64,000 nt of DNA. It comes from Euhalothece natronophila Z-M001 (GTDB lineage: Bacteria > Cyanobacteriota > Cyanobacteriia > Cyanobacteriales > Rubidibacteraceae). The notes beneath the pieces were generated by a model. That model was not told the DNA's origin, did not search any database, and worked only from the letters and a program-made list of their open reading frames with translations. The position numbers were made by a program, and so were the translations under genes. The stretch spans positions 806,001 to 870,000 of the forward strand of contig NZ_CP042326.1 of the NCBI RefSeq assembly GCF_007904085.1. The letters are read 5' to 3'. This document shows, piece by piece, positions 52,579 to 62,466 of this stretch (positions are counted from its first letter, which is position 1; each line of letters begins with the position of its first letter).

Positions 52579-52714
52579 TCGTTCAATCAGAAATAATTCA
52601 GCCAAATTGGAAATTAAGCAATGTTGGTTTCCCTTTCGCGACAACTTTTGTATAAGTAATGAAGTTATATCAGATGCCAATTATTTTTTTATTGTAAGTT
52701 AAAAACAAGGAGAA

Positions 52715-53287
52715 CTAACGGATAGAGCTAGAAGAAGGAAACAGATCGCAAGGAGACAGTTGCAATGTTTTTAGACCCCTTAAAATAGGTAGAGGTTGAT
52801 CACCTTGATGCATTGTGGGTTGTTCTCCTTTTGGGAAACTAATCACTCTTTTTTCTTGGGCATCAATTAGCCATCCTAGTTGTGAGCCTTGTTGTAAGCA
52901 AGTTAAGATATTAGAGAGGGCATGAGTTGAGTTTTCTTCAGGAGATAAAAATTCAATCACCCAATTGGGGATAAGTTCTTGATTGAGTTTGAGGTTGCCC
53001 TGACTATCCACAGGTAAATTATTCCAATTAAAAACTGCAATATCAGGAACGAGAGAATATTGATTACCAAAGGTACACCGCAAATTAGTAAAGGCATAAG
53101 CAGTTTTTTGCTTTTTACCTGTTTGATTAATTGCTACAAATAAACGATTTAAAACTCTCTCTTGTCTTCCTCGCATCCGAGGCTTCTGATAGATTTTACC
53201 GTTAAAATATTCGCGGGGTGGGCTAATTTCGGGAAACTGCAGAAAGTCTTGTAGAGAAAATTGAGAGGAACTTTGTAAAAGGGACAT
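52715..53287 (-). CDS. Uma2-family (DUF820) putative PD-(D/E)XK nuclease
   Basis: 190 residues of the large Uma2 family, very numerous in cyanobacteria, with a restriction-endonuclease-like core. I see SLVPDIAVFNW (core Asp), WVIEFLSPEENSTHALSNIL (core Glu) and LGWLIDAQEKRVISFPKGEQ. Function of Uma2 proteins is not established. The gene is single, with no partner. Confidence 0.8.
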   Translation of the reverse strand: MSLLQSSSQFSLQDFLQFPEISPPREYFNGKIYQKPRMRGRQERVLNRLFVAINQTGKKQKTAYAFTNLRCTFGNQYSLVPDIAVFNWNNLPVDSQGNLKLNQELIPNWVIEFLSPEENSTHALSNILTCLQQGSQLGWLIDAQEKRVISFPKGEQPTMHQGDQPLPILRGLKTLQLSPCDLFPSSSSIR

Positions 53288-53404
53288 AAAAATTAGTCAA
53301 CGATGGTAACTCCAGTATTGAACAGTATGATGAAATGACGTAAATTGCAAGCATTGAGTAAAATAGAACTAACTTCACCTAGCTGACTATTCATTAAGGA
53401 TCAA

Positions 53405-53968
53405 ATGACTCGAAAAACACCTAGAAGAAATTCCAGTACATCTCGCGGTTACTATGATGAGTCTCCCTCACGGGAAAAATCTTCTTTCTTTAATCTCAAT
53501 CGTACCTATTTGGCAATTTTAGGCGGAGTTCTCATCTTGGGAATTGGGATCGGTATTGCTTTTAGTTCCACTGCTAACTTCAATACTGAAAATGTTGCTT
53601 CCCGAGTTGTCATTGATCGAAGTGCACCCAACCCAGAATTTTGCGCTCAATACGGTGCTAGTGCCATTGTTACTGACATGAGAGTGTTTATGACACTCAA
53701 CCCTTTTAGTGTTTATGTAACGCAACCTAGTATGGTTCCAGGTTGTGTCATGCGGAGCACTAACTGGTCAATTTTAGAAGATAAAAATTTACTAAGTCAT
53801 CAAGAAGTACAACAGTGTAAAAGACGTATGAATACTTTTGGGTTTACCGGTTCTTTGGAAAACTCTCCTAACATTAGCTGTATTTATCAAAATGACTCTG
53901 CTGGTAATCTATTTCGCCAAAATGGTTCTAATAATTTAACTCCAGTTCCTGAAAAAGATAACTTCTAA
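53405..53968 (+). CDS. DUF3172 membrane protein
   Basis: 187 residues with a polar N-terminus (TRKTPRRNSSTSRGYYDESP), one membrane segment (YLAILGGVLILGIGIGIAF, about 35-55), and a domain outside the cytoplasm or in the thylakoid lumen with four Cys (FCAQYGASAIVTDMRVFMTL, GCVMRSTNWSILEDKNLL, QQCKRRMNTFGFTG, NISCIYQND). I recognise it as the cyanobacterial DUF3172 family. No function is known. The Cys residues could form disulfides. The gene precedes ftn2 by 277 bp, which contain no other gene. Confidence 0.75.
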   Translation: MTRKTPRRNSSTSRGYYDESPSREKSSFFNLNRTYLAILGGVLILGIGIGIAFSSTANFNTENVASRVVIDRSAPNPEFCAQYGASAIVTDMRVFMTLNPFSVYVTQPSMVPGCVMRSTNWSILEDKNLLSHQEVQQCKRRMNTFGFTGSLENSPNISCIYQNDSAGNLFRQNGSNNLTPVPEKDNF

Positions 53969-54245
53969 GTGGTGAAATGAGCTTTGGGAAAATTATTCAG
54001 CTAGTGGAAATTTTTTCAGCAGTTCCGTCCCCTAATTTCCTTTTAAGTTATTATCGCTAATCCTTGGAAGGAGGGAGAGTTTATCGCTGAGAGCAGGTCG
54101 AGGATAAAAAATTGCTATAAGAATTACCACAATATGTTGGGAGATTCATCCTTAAAACGATTAAAATCAAACTGATAGAGGATATACTATTGTCCTCCAT
54201 CAGAGATATATAAACTGTAACCGCTCGAAGCTGGGGACGTTAACT

Positions 54246-56291
54246 GTGCGCATTCCACTTGACTATTACCGAATTATTGGTGGACACTTACAAGCAACTG
54301 CTGAACAAATTGAGCAGGCTTATCAGGATCGCCTTCGTCAAACTCCTCGTTCTGAATACAGTCAAGAAACTTTGGCTGCGAGAAAGGAGTTATTGGATTT
54401 AGCTTATGAAGTATTATCTGATCCTGAGCAACGTAGCGAATATGATGCTAATTATCTCCTAAGAAGTTATAACGTTGCAGAGGAAGAAACAATAATGCTT
54501 CCTCATATTCAAAGCGAAGAAGAGGGAGTCGCGATCGCGCCACAAACCCCTGTTCTACAGGTAGAATCCCCAGAACAGTTATTGGGGGCTTTATTAATTC
54601 TCTATGAACTCGGAGAGTATGAACAGGTCAGGGATTTAGTGTCATGGGTTTTAGCCCACCCTGAACGCGCTACTTTCTCACGGGCTCATACACTTTCCTC
54701 TTCGATGCAAGCAGATTTAGTTTTAACCTTGGTTCTATCTCATTGGGAACTAGGACGAGAATTATGGCGACAGGAACAGTATGAAGCGGCTGGAGAGTCG
54801 GTAAAGAACGGATATCAGATTTTAGAGGATTGGAATTTATTTCCCCAGCTGCGTGAAGAAATGGCAAATGAGTTGGAGAAACTTTCTCCTTATCGAATTT
54901 TTGAGTTAGTGTCTCAACGAGGAGAGAATGGGGAAAATGTAACAAAAGCTCTCGAACTTTTAGAAACAATGTTTGAAAAGCGGGGAGGAATTGATGGAGA
55001 AATCCCTGATAATTCAGGATTAGATATTGATGAATTTCTCCATTTTGTTCAACAAATTCGTGAGTATTTAACCGTTGCAGAACAAGAAGAACTTTTTACA
55101 AAAGAAGCGCACCGTCCTTCAGGAGTAGGATTATATTTAGCGGCTTGCGCTGCCACAGCTAGAGGATTTGCTTATTTAGAACCAAATTATATTTTTAAGG
55201 CAAAACGCTTTTTTAGAAAGTTAGAGCGGGATCATCAATATGAAACTAGTGAAACTGATGTCTATTTAGAACAATCAGTATGCGCTTTATTGCTAGGAGA
55301 AACGGAAACAGCAATTAGTTTGATTGAAAAAAGTAAAGATCAAAGCTCGATCGCGCGAATTAAATCCTATTCCAGTGAAGCAGGTGATTCCCCTGATCTG
55401 TTATTGGGATTATGTCGCTATGCAGAAGAATGGTTAGAATCAGTGCTATTTCCGAAGTTTTTGGATTTAAGGGATAAGTCTGCTTCTTTAAAGGATTATT
55501 TTGCTAGTAACTCAGTTCAGGAGATACTAGAGTCTTTTCAAGGCCCTCCTGCTTCCGAAAATGAAAATGAGCCAACTGAAAGTGAGGTTTTTAGTTTACC
55601 AGAAAGCTCCTCACCAGAAACAGAATATCAGTCTTCTTCCGCTTCTCCAAAACCATCTTTAAGAAGAAGACGTAAACGTCGTCCTCATCGCCGTTTTTCT
55701 TCTCCTGCCTCTCGAATATTGGTTTTAGTGGTGGTGGGGGGAGTAGGCTTAAGCGCGATCGCGTTAGTTTTACTCGGTATCTATCAAGGAGCAACTGCTC
55801 TTTGGGCAAATTTCTTTAATGATCGCGAACGCTTTGGTTTAGCGATTCAAGTGAATGATCCTCCCTTACCGATTCCCTCTTTAGAGTCTAATGATTCTCC
55901 TGTCATTTTAGATGAAGCTACTGCTGAAGAGATTGTTCGCACTTGGCTCAATAGTAAAGCTCAGGCTTTTGGCCCCCAATATGAAAAAGAAGCCTTTGAG
56001 GAAATTTTAACGGATTCTTTGCTTTCACAATGGCAAGCTCGTTCTGAAACTTTAGAAAATAATAACTGGCATCAATACTTTAGTCATAATATCAACATTG
56101 AAAGTATCGCATTTTCTCCAGATAATCCTAATGAAGGGGAAGTAATAGCAAACATTCGAGAAGTGTCTAATTTTTATCGGGATGGGGAACTCAGTGAAGA
56201 AGATTCCTATGATTCTACTTTAAGAGTGCGGTATGATGTAGTTCGCGATGATGAAACATGGCTCATTGACAGGATTCAGGTCTTAGATTAA
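54246..56291 (+). CDS. ftn2: Cell division protein Ftn2/ZipN (ARC6 homologue)
   Basis: Tethers FtsZ to the membrane and organises the divisome; orthologue of chloroplast ARC6. The 681 residues have a J-like N-terminal domain (DYYRIIGGHLQATAEQIEQA, then LAYEVLSDPEQRSEYD), a helical TPR-like region (about 100-420), a basic patch RRRRKRRPHRRFSS, one membrane segment (ILVLVVVGGVGLSAIALVLL, near 495-515), and the C-terminal DUF4101/IMS domain (ATAEEIVRTWLNSKAQAFGP to the end). The start codon is GTG at 54246. It is in the same window as ftsZ and ftsQ, but on the other strand. Confidence 0.9.
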   Translation: MRIPLDYYRIIGGHLQATAEQIEQAYQDRLRQTPRSEYSQETLAARKELLDLAYEVLSDPEQRSEYDANYLLRSYNVAEEETIMLPHIQSEEEGVAIAPQTPVLQVESPEQLLGALLILYELGEYEQVRDLVSWVLAHPERATFSRAHTLSSSMQADLVLTLVLSHWELGRELWRQEQYEAAGESVKNGYQILEDWNLFPQLREEMANELEKLSPYRIFELVSQRGENGENVTKALELLETMFEKRGGIDGEIPDNSGLDIDEFLHFVQQIREYLTVAEQEELFTKEAHRPSGVGLYLAACAATARGFAYLEPNYIFKAKRFFRKLERDHQYETSETDVYLEQSVCALLLGETETAISLIEKSKDQSSIARIKSYSSEAGDSPDLLLGLCRYAEEWLESVLFPKFLDLRDKSASLKDYFASNSVQEILESFQGPPASENENEPTESEVFSLPESSSPETEYQSSSASPKPSLRRRRKRRPHRRFSSPASRILVLVVVGGVGLSAIALVLLGIYQGATALWANFFNDRERFGLAIQVNDPPLPIPSLESNDSPVILDEATAEEIVRTWLNSKAQAFGPQYEKEAFEEILTDSLLSQWQARSETLENNNWHQYFSHNINIESIAFSPDNPNEGEVIANIREVSNFYRDGELSEEDSYDSTLRVRYDVVRDDETWLIDRIQVLD

Positions 56292-56345
56292 TTTGTCCTT
56301 TGTTGTTAGTCCTGCGTCCTTTGTTAACCAATAACTAATAACTAA
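56292..56345 (-). repeat. Degenerate composite repeat after ftn2
   Basis: TTTGTCCTTTGTTGTTAGTC then CTGCGTCCTTTGTTAACC and two AATAACT heptamer variants. Reverse orientation; it begins at the ftn2 stop codon and ends just before the malic enzyme gene. Confidence 0.6.
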
Positions 56346-56363
56346 AAAATATTAACTAATTCT

Positions 56364-57746
56364 ATGGTGAAGTTAACCCCCAATGCTAGTTACAGTTTAG
56401 CAATTCGGCTGTCTTATCCTAATCAAGTTGGGATGTTAGGAAAAATTACCAGCGCGATCGCGCAATGTGGGGGGAGTCTTGGCGATATTCTTCTTGAAAA
56501 CCAAACGCCAGCAGGTCAAGTTCAACGGCAATTGATTGTGGATGCTTATAGTGGTGAACAAGGAGAGGAGGTTTTAGAAGCCCTTCGTCAAATCCCACAA
56601 GTAGAAATCCTTGAAGCCTTAGATCGGACTTTTGAGTTACACCGTGGCGGAAAACTCCATACTCAGAGTCGCATCGCAGTTAAATCACAATCTGATTTGG
56701 CGATGGCTTATACACCAGGAGTAGGGAGAGTCTGTCGCGCGATCGCGCAAGATCCCGAAAAGGTTTTTTCCCTCACCATTAAAAGTAATACAGTTGCTGT
56801 GATTACTGATGGAAGTGCAGTTTTAGGGTTAGGCAACCTTGGTGCTGCTGGTGCTTTACCAGTAATGGAAGGAAAAGCAATTTTATTCAAAGAATTTGCT
56901 AATCTCGATAGTTTTCCGATTTGTTTAGATACCCAAGACACAGAAGAAATTATTACTACAGTCAAACACATTGCCCCCGTTTTTGGCGGGATTAATCTCG
57001 AAGATATTAGCGCACCACGTTGTTTTGAAATTGAACGGCGTTTAAGTCAAGAACTGGAGATTCCCGTTTTTCATGATGATCAACATGGCACGGCAATTGT
57101 TGTAATGGCTGCTGTATTCAATGCTCTAAAACTGGTTAAAAAAGCCTTAGGAGACCTGAAAATTGTGATTAATGGTGCAGGGGCAGCGGGTATCGCGATC
57201 GGGCGCTTATTGAAGCAAGCAGGGGCAAATCCAGAGCAAATTATTTTATGTGATTCTAAAGGGATTGTCAGCGAAAGTAGCCCTCATTTAACCCCTGAAA
57301 AACAGGAATTTGCCACTAAGCAAACTGGAAGCCTTGCTGATGCCATGAACAAGGCAGATATTTTTATTGGCGTAAGTGTGCCTAATATCGTAACCCCAGA
57401 CATGGTAAGCTCAATGGCAAACTCACCCATTATTATGGCAATGTCCAACCCGATTCCAGAAATTCAACCTGAATTAATCTCTGATCAAGTGGCTGTCATG
57501 GCAACGGGGCGCAGTGATTATCCCAATCAAATTAATAATGTGCTAGCTTTTCCGGGGATCTTTCGTGGTGCTTTAAATTGCCGCGCCTCTAGCATTAGTT
57601 CACAAATGTGTTTAGAAGCTGCAAGCGCGATCGCGTCCCTAATTTCTTCCGAGGAGCTTGCACCCAACTACATCATTCCCTCTGTTTTCGATCAACGAGT
57701 TGCTACTGCAGTAGCCAAAGCAGTGGAAAACACAGCTAGAAATTAG
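56364..57746 (+). CDS. ACT-domain malic enzyme
   Basis: Oxidative decarboxylation of malate to pyruvate. The 460 residues start with an ACT-like regulatory domain (about 10-85: LAIRLSYPNQVGMLGKITSA), then the malic enzyme core: YTPGVGRVCRAIAQDP, NTVAVITDGSAVLGLGNLG, GKAILFKEFANLD, INLEDISAPRCFEIE, VFHDDQHGTAIVVMAAV and the NAD(P)-binding VINGAGAAGIAIGRLL. The cofactor cannot be read with certainty. The stop codon is TAG of a repeat heptamer, so the repeat was present at or placed at the gene end. Confidence 0.9.
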   Translation: MVKLTPNASYSLAIRLSYPNQVGMLGKITSAIAQCGGSLGDILLENQTPAGQVQRQLIVDAYSGEQGEEVLEALRQIPQVEILEALDRTFELHRGGKLHTQSRIAVKSQSDLAMAYTPGVGRVCRAIAQDPEKVFSLTIKSNTVAVITDGSAVLGLGNLGAAGALPVMEGKAILFKEFANLDSFPICLDTQDTEEIITTVKHIAPVFGGINLEDISAPRCFEIERRLSQELEIPVFHDDQHGTAIVVMAAVFNALKLVKKALGDLKIVINGAGAAGIAIGRLLKQAGANPEQIILCDSKGIVSESSPHLTPEKQEFATKQTGSLADAMNKADIFIGVSVPNIVTPDMVSSMANSPIIMAMSNPIPEIQPELISDQVAVMATGRSDYPNQINNVLAFPGIFRGALNCRASSISSQMCLEAASAIASLISSEELAPNYIIPSVFDQRVATAVAKAVENTARN

Positions 57747-57825
57747 TCATTAGTCATTAGTCATTGGTTATTAGTTATTAGTCATTGGGCTACAAAGGAC
57801 AAACCACAAAGGACGAAGAACAAAA
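57744..57825 (+). repeat. Composite heptamer/GGACAAA repeat
   Basis: Starts with the malic enzyme stop codon: TAGTCATTAGTCATTAGTCA, then TTGG/TTATTAG variants, then ACAAAGGACAAACCACAAAG and GACGAAGAACAAA up to the ATG of the next gene. Confidence 0.85.
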
Positions 57826-57827
57826 TT

Positions 57828-59378
57828 ATGATTGCTCAAAGAAAGCTAGAAGAAAAAAATAATAAACGTCAAAAGAGAAAAAATAAATGGATCATTGGCT
57901 TTGAACAATTAATGGCATTTATTGCCTTGTTTAATTTAGGTTTAGTCTTTATTGATATTACTTATATCCCATTTCGTAATTTTTATCTAAGAGAATTTCG
58001 GTTATTTGTAGAGGGACTCAATTATATTCCTAGATCAGAATTTATTAGAGAATATACCCCATTTTTACTGGACGCTTATCGACAAATTCCCCGCTCTTTT
58101 CTAGAAGAAAATCCTCTCTTAGCAGAAGGATATGACCATGTGAAAGGGATTGAACCTCATCCCGATACTGAACGCTATTTACGCACGGTGGAAATTTTAC
58201 AACAACAAGTGAATCGAACGGGTTTAGAATCTACTCAAAGCCAGCGTATTTTAGCAGATTTGCGTCAGCAAAGTACAGAAATGATTCAGCAAAATCCTTT
58301 TGAGGTTGCTAATAAGACTGCCACTTTAGAAACGATAAAAAGGCGGATGCGCGATCACATGAGAGAACGTTCTTCTGAACAAGCCTTTCAAGAATTTTGG
58401 ACTGTTGAACATTTAACTGACCGCAATTATGATCGACAAATGCGCTTTTTTGATAACCAAATTGCGCCTTTGATTGAAACCAATTATTCTCGACAAATTG
58501 ATCCAGAGACAGGAGAATTTATTGATTGGTTTTGGTATTTAGACTTGCCATTTGTGATTTTATTTGCCTTTGAATTTTCTGTTAGAACTTATATCATTCA
58601 TCGTCGCCACACTGGTTTACGTTGGATTGATGGTATGTTGTGGCGCTGGTATGATGTTTTTCTATTTATTCCTATTTTTCGCTGGCTAAGGGTTATTTCT
58701 GTTACTACGAGAATTGATCAATCTGATTTAATTGAATTAGAATCAGTTAAACGACAAATTTCACAAGGATTTGTTGCTGGTATTGCTGAAGATATTACCG
58801 AAGTTGTTTTTGTTCGAGCGATTAATCAGATTCAAAAAGCCATTCGTGGTGGTGAACTAGAAAATGTTTTATCCCAAGTTAATAATGATGACTATATTAA
58901 CTTTAATGATACCGATGAAATTGCCGAATTAACTAAATTATTTATTAATTTGACTGTTTATCAGGTTTTACCCAAGGCTCGTTCTGATGTGGAAGCAGTA
59001 GTTCAACATAACTTTGTAAAAGTTTTAGATACTTCGCCAGCATTTCAAGGTTTACGTCAAATGCCAGGTTTCTATCGCTTTGAAGATCAAATGACACAAC
59101 AAATTGTGAGCTTAATCTATCAAGCCATTTATGATAGTATCTTGGTCGCCCTCGAAGATGATCCTGAGGGAGAAAAATTAATGAAGGAATTAAGTGATCA
59201 ACTTATGAAAATTTTAACCGATGAAATGCAGAATAAACAAACCTTAGAAACGATGCAATGGCTATTAATTGATCTGTTAGAAGAAGTGAAAATTAATTAT
59301 GTACAACGTCTCTCTCAAGAAGATGTAGATGAATTATTAGATCAAACCCGACGCTTACGAGAAGGGAAAAAAAATTAA
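57828..59378 (+). CDS. Large membrane protein with voltage-sensor-like segment, unknown function
   Basis: 516 residues. A first membrane segment (FEQLMAFIALFNLGLVFIDI, about 24-45) is followed by a soluble loop of about 185 residues (HPDTERYLRTVEILQQQVNR), then a cluster of hydrophobic segments (WYLDLPFVILFAFEFSVRTY; WYDVFLFIPIF; WLRVISVTTRIDQ). The order acidic-hydrophobic-basic, with FEFSVRTYIIHRRHTG and RWLRVI, recalls S2-S4 of ion-channel sensor domains. The C-terminal 200 residues are helical and soluble. I know it only as a conserved cyanobacterial hypothetical. The ATG is fixed by the repeat block ending 2 bp upstream. Confidence 0.65.
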   Translation: MIAQRKLEEKNNKRQKRKNKWIIGFEQLMAFIALFNLGLVFIDITYIPFRNFYLREFRLFVEGLNYIPRSEFIREYTPFLLDAYRQIPRSFLEENPLLAEGYDHVKGIEPHPDTERYLRTVEILQQQVNRTGLESTQSQRILADLRQQSTEMIQQNPFEVANKTATLETIKRRMRDHMRERSSEQAFQEFWTVEHLTDRNYDRQMRFFDNQIAPLIETNYSRQIDPETGEFIDWFWYLDLPFVILFAFEFSVRTYIIHRRHTGLRWIDGMLWRWYDVFLFIPIFRWLRVISVTTRIDQSDLIELESVKRQISQGFVAGIAEDITEVVFVRAINQIQKAIRGGELENVLSQVNNDDYINFNDTDEIAELTKLFINLTVYQVLPKARSDVEAVVQHNFVKVLDTSPAFQGLRQMPGFYRFEDQMTQQIVSLIYQAIYDSILVALEDDPEGEKLMKELSDQLMKILTDEMQNKQTLETMQWLLIDLLEEVKINYVQRLSQEDVDELLDQTRRLREGKKN

Positions 59379-59379
59379 C

Positions 59380-59415
59380 ATTTGTCCTTTGTAAACCAAT
59401 GACTAATGACTAATG
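59380..59415 (-). repeat. Composite repeat between convergent genes
   Basis: Plus strand: TTTGTCCTTTGTAAACCAATG and ACTAATGACTAATGACCA. It fills the gap between the membrane protein and wecB and supplies the wecB stop codon (TAG within a heptamer). Confidence 0.8.
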
Positions 59416-60537
59416 ACCATTTTGTGTACTTAAATAACGCTCAATAATCTTAACAATACGAGAAGCTGACTCACCGTCGCCAAAGGGATTAATTGCCATT
59501 GCCATTTGCTCATAAACGTCAGTATTTTCTAATAACTCACTGGTAACCGTAAGAATATTAAGAGCATTAGTTCCCACTAATCTCGCTGTTCCTGCTTGTA
59601 CTGCCTCTGTGCGTTCTGTATTTTCTCGTAAGACTAAAACAGGCTTTCCTAAACTGGGCGCTTCTTCTTGTAACCCCCCTGAGTCAGTTAATAATAAATA
59701 ACAACGTTGCATCGCTCCCACTAATTCAGAATAGTCTAAGGGTTCAGTTAAAAAAACCCGAGGATGATTTCCTAACGTTGCTTTAATGGGATTACGAACC
59801 TTAGGATTACGGTGTAAAGGGAGTAATAAGGCTGTATCAGGAAATTTGTCCAAAATTAATTGAAACCCTTCAATAATACCTGTTAGTGGTTCCCCCCAAT
59901 TTTCACGACGGTGAACCGTTGCCAATAGAACTCGATATTGATTCCAATTTAATTTTGAGATATTGCAAGGGGGATAACGCTGTGCCATAGTCAGTAAAGC
60001 GTCAATCACAGTGTTGCCAGTGAGATGAATCTCTCCAACCACTCCTGACTTTTGTAGGTTTTTGACTGCTGCTTGCGTAGGAGCAAAGTTAAGTTGGGCA
60101 AGTTGACTAATGAGACGGCGGTTTGCTTCTTCAGGATAAGGATTATAAATGTGATTAGAACGGAGTCCCGCTTCTACGTGAGCAATGGGAATTTGTTGAT
60201 AAAAGGCAGCAAGAGTCGCTGCAAAAGCGGTGGTGGTATCCCCTTGAGTCATTACTAAATCAGGCTTAAGCTCACAAAAAAGTTTTTCTAAGCCCTGAAG
60301 ACTCCGACAAGTAATATCACTCAAAGTTTGTTCAGCTTGCATAATTTCGAGGTCTTGATTTGATTGCAGCTGAAATAACTCCATTACTTGGGCAACCATT
60401 TCTCGATGTTGTCCAGTCAGGATAACAGAGGTATCTAGTAAGGGAGATTGCTGGCATTTTTTTATTACTGGAGCCAGTTTAATCGCTTCTGGTCGTGTTC
60501 CTAGAGTAATCCCAACTTTGTAGCGACAACTATTCAT
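59410..60537 (-). CDS. wecB: UDP-N-acetylglucosamine 2-epimerase (non-hydrolysing)
   Basis: Interconverts UDP-GlcNAc and UDP-ManNAc for cell-surface polysaccharides. The 375 residues have GTRPEAIKLAPVIKKC, ILTGQHREMVAQVMELF, VMTQGDTTTAFAATLAAFYQ, IAHVEAGLRSNHIYNPYPEE-type motif, LATVHRRENWGEPLTGI and LLLTDSGGLQEEAPSLGKPV with the catalytic Asp/Glu/His of the family. The gene is single and minus-strand. Its last residues QNGH end in a repeat heptamer, so the original stop may have been replaced. Confidence 0.92.
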   Translation of the reverse strand: MNSCRYKVGITLGTRPEAIKLAPVIKKCQQSPLLDTSVILTGQHREMVAQVMELFQLQSNQDLEIMQAEQTLSDITCRSLQGLEKLFCELKPDLVMTQGDTTTAFAATLAAFYQQIPIAHVEAGLRSNHIYNPYPEEANRRLISQLAQLNFAPTQAAVKNLQKSGVVGEIHLTGNTVIDALLTMAQRYPPCNISKLNWNQYRVLLATVHRRENWGEPLTGIIEGFQLILDKFPDTALLLPLHRNPKVRNPIKATLGNHPRVFLTEPLDYSELVGAMQRCYLLLTDSGGLQEEAPSLGKPVLVLRENTERTEAVQAGTARLVGTNALNILTVTSELLENTDVYEQMAMAINPFGDGESASRIVKIIERYLSTQNGH

Positions 60538-60642
60538 TATCCTCCCCCAGAAAAGCTAAATAAAAGGGAGAGTTAAAAAAAATATTGGTTACTATGTGAA
60601 TAGAAGGGGAATTGAACATACTTAAAATTTTATCCCAAAGTT

Positions 60643-61389
60643 CTACTGACGGATTTTACCAAATCGCCGATCGCGCTTCTGAAAAGCCTGTAATGCTTTA
60701 TGAAAAGCGTTGCGATCAAAATCTGGCCATAGGGTATCGGTGACATAGATTTCTGCATAGGCAAGTTGCCATAGTAAAAAATTACTAATTCGCATTTCTC
60801 CGCTAGTTCGGATTAATAAATCAGGATCTCGAATATTTGCAGTATAGAGATGTTCGGTAAATAAAGACTCATCAATGTTTTCAGGTTCAATTTTTCCCTT
60901 TTGTACCTGTTGCGCGATCGCGCGACAAGCCCTTAATATTTCCTGTCTTCCTCCATAATTTGTGGCTACGGTAAATTCAATCCCCTGATTATCTGCTGTT
61001 TTTTCCATTGCCTCAGCAATCTCTGCTTGTAACGACTCTGGAAGAGCGCTTAAATTGCCCACAAAGCGAATCCGCACCTGTTCGGTCATCATTTCCGTCA
61101 ACTCTCGACGTAATACCCGCTCAAATAAGGTCATTAAAAACGTCACCTCTTCTTCTGGTCGTCCCCAATTTTCTGTGGAGAAGGCATAAGCAGTTAAACC
61201 AGAAATTCCCCAATCACGACAACAACGCAGTAACTCTTTGAGAGCTTCAACTCCCTTGCGATGTCCCATTACTCGCGGATAGCCACGTTTTTTTGCCCAG
61301 CGACCATTACCATCCATAATGACCGCCACTTGTTGGGGAAGACGATTTTTATCTAAATCTGGAGGAAGTTCTTGTAAGACAGATGGCAT
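60643..61389 (-). CDS. uppS: Isoprenyl transferase (undecaprenyl diphosphate synthase)
   Basis: Makes the C55 carrier lipid for peptidoglycan and polysaccharides by cis-prenyl chain elongation. The 248 residues contain the signature [20 protein letters not shown], the [14 protein letters not shown] motif, [15 protein letters not shown], and [20 protein letters not shown] with [11 protein letters not shown], which bind diphosphate and Mg2+. It starts 3 bp downstream of the cdaA stop; the two are one unit. Confidence 0.94.
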   Translation of the reverse strand: MPSVLQELPPDLDKNRLPQQVAVIMDGNGRWAKKRGYPRVMGHRKGVEALKELLRCCRDWGISGLTAYAFSTENWGRPEEEVTFLMTLFERVLRRELTEMMTEQVRIRFVGNLSALPESLQAEIAEAMEKTADNQGIEFTVATNYGGRQEILRACRAIAQQVQKGKIEPENIDESLFTEHLYTANIRDPDLLIRTSGEMRISNFLLWQLAYAEIYVTDTLWPDFDRNAFHKALQAFQKRDRRFGKIRQ

Positions 61390-61392
61390 CGG

Positions 61393-62328
61393 CTATTTTT
61401 TGCGATTAGATTTTGAGGATAAAAAATGGACACTTTTTTTAATAATCGCTTTTCCTTGAGAGCTAATTTCACGGGTTAAGCGACTAAAATCTTGAGCGAC
61501 AGTTTCTCTTTCTACACTAGGAGCAAACCTTAATTCTAACAGTTCCCTAAGACGACTTCGAGTCAAAGGTCTTTGTAAATTACCTTGTTCAGCTAAAGAA
61601 ATTGATCCCGTTTCTTCTGAAACAATAATGCATAAACAATCAGATACTCGTTCGGTAATACCAATAGCTGCCCGATGGCGGGTTCCTAATTGACGAGATA
61701 AACTTTTCTCCGTTAAGGGTAAAATAACAGAAGCAGCCACCACTCGGGATCCCCTCAATACCACTGCCCCGTCATGTAAAACGGTTGTCGTTTGGAAGAG
61801 GGTTTGAAGTAATTCGCTTGAAATTTCTGCATCTAAAATCACTCCCGCGTTTCTAAATTCTCTTGTATCAATGGGTTCATTGGTTTCCAATAACAGCAAA
61901 GCCCCAATCCGCTTTTGAGATAATTCTCGCACAGCATCTAAAATTTGATCCAAGATATTATCTGGTTGAAGCTGATCATTGCTAGAGGATGGAAATAATT
62001 GTCGTACTTCTCCACGTCCTAATTGTTCTAAAAAACGTCGAAACTCTGACTGTAGAATTACCAGTATTGCCACAGCCCCACCTGTTAATAGTTTTTCTAT
62101 CACCATTGGTAATACCGTTAGTCCCAGCCACTGGCTGAAATAACTCAGGGCTAGTAAAACACCAGAAAAAATCACAAATCCCTGAATAATCCAACGGGGG
62201 CGACTTTTTGATTCCCCTAAAGCGCGGATCGCAACATAAAAGAAAAGAACAGCTAGGGAGATATCAAAAAAGACTAGGGACCAATTAGGCAACCAATGAA
62301 GAAGATGAGATAAGCCTTGGGGGGGCAT
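61393..62328 (-). CDS. cdaA: Diadenylate cyclase CdaA
   Basis: Makes the second messenger c-di-AMP from two ATP. The 311 residues start with three membrane segments (LVFFDISLAVLFFYVAIRAL; FVIFSGVLLALSYFSQWLGL; LLTGGAVAILVILQS), a coiled linker, and the DAC domain (about 135-265) with the two catalytic motifs TVLHDGAVVLRGSRVVAAS (DGA) and GTRHRAAIGITER (RHR). c-di-AMP controls potassium and osmotic balance and, in cyanobacteria, night survival. The chain lysA, cdaA, uppS links it to wall precursor genes. Confidence 0.93.
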   Translation of the reverse strand: MPPQGLSHLLHWLPNWSLVFFDISLAVLFFYVAIRALGESKSRPRWIIQGFVIFSGVLLALSYFSQWLGLTVLPMVIEKLLTGGAVAILVILQSEFRRFLEQLGRGEVRQLFPSSSNDQLQPDNILDQILDAVRELSQKRIGALLLLETNEPIDTREFRNAGVILDAEISSELLQTLFQTTTVLHDGAVVLRGSRVVAASVILPLTEKSLSRQLGTRHRAAIGITERVSDCLCIIVSEETGSISLAEQGNLQRPLTRSRLRELLELRFAPSVERETVAQDFSRLTREISSQGKAIIKKSVHFLSSKSNRKK

Positions 62329-62466
62329 TATGGGTTAAACAGGCGAGATTGGACAATGTTATGAATACGTTATTTGATCTAGAAACTGTTGTGGGTTATT
62401 GATCACTTTATAGATACTTGATTAGTGAGAGCATCACTATTCTGTTTAAAGTTAACCAATAACGGA

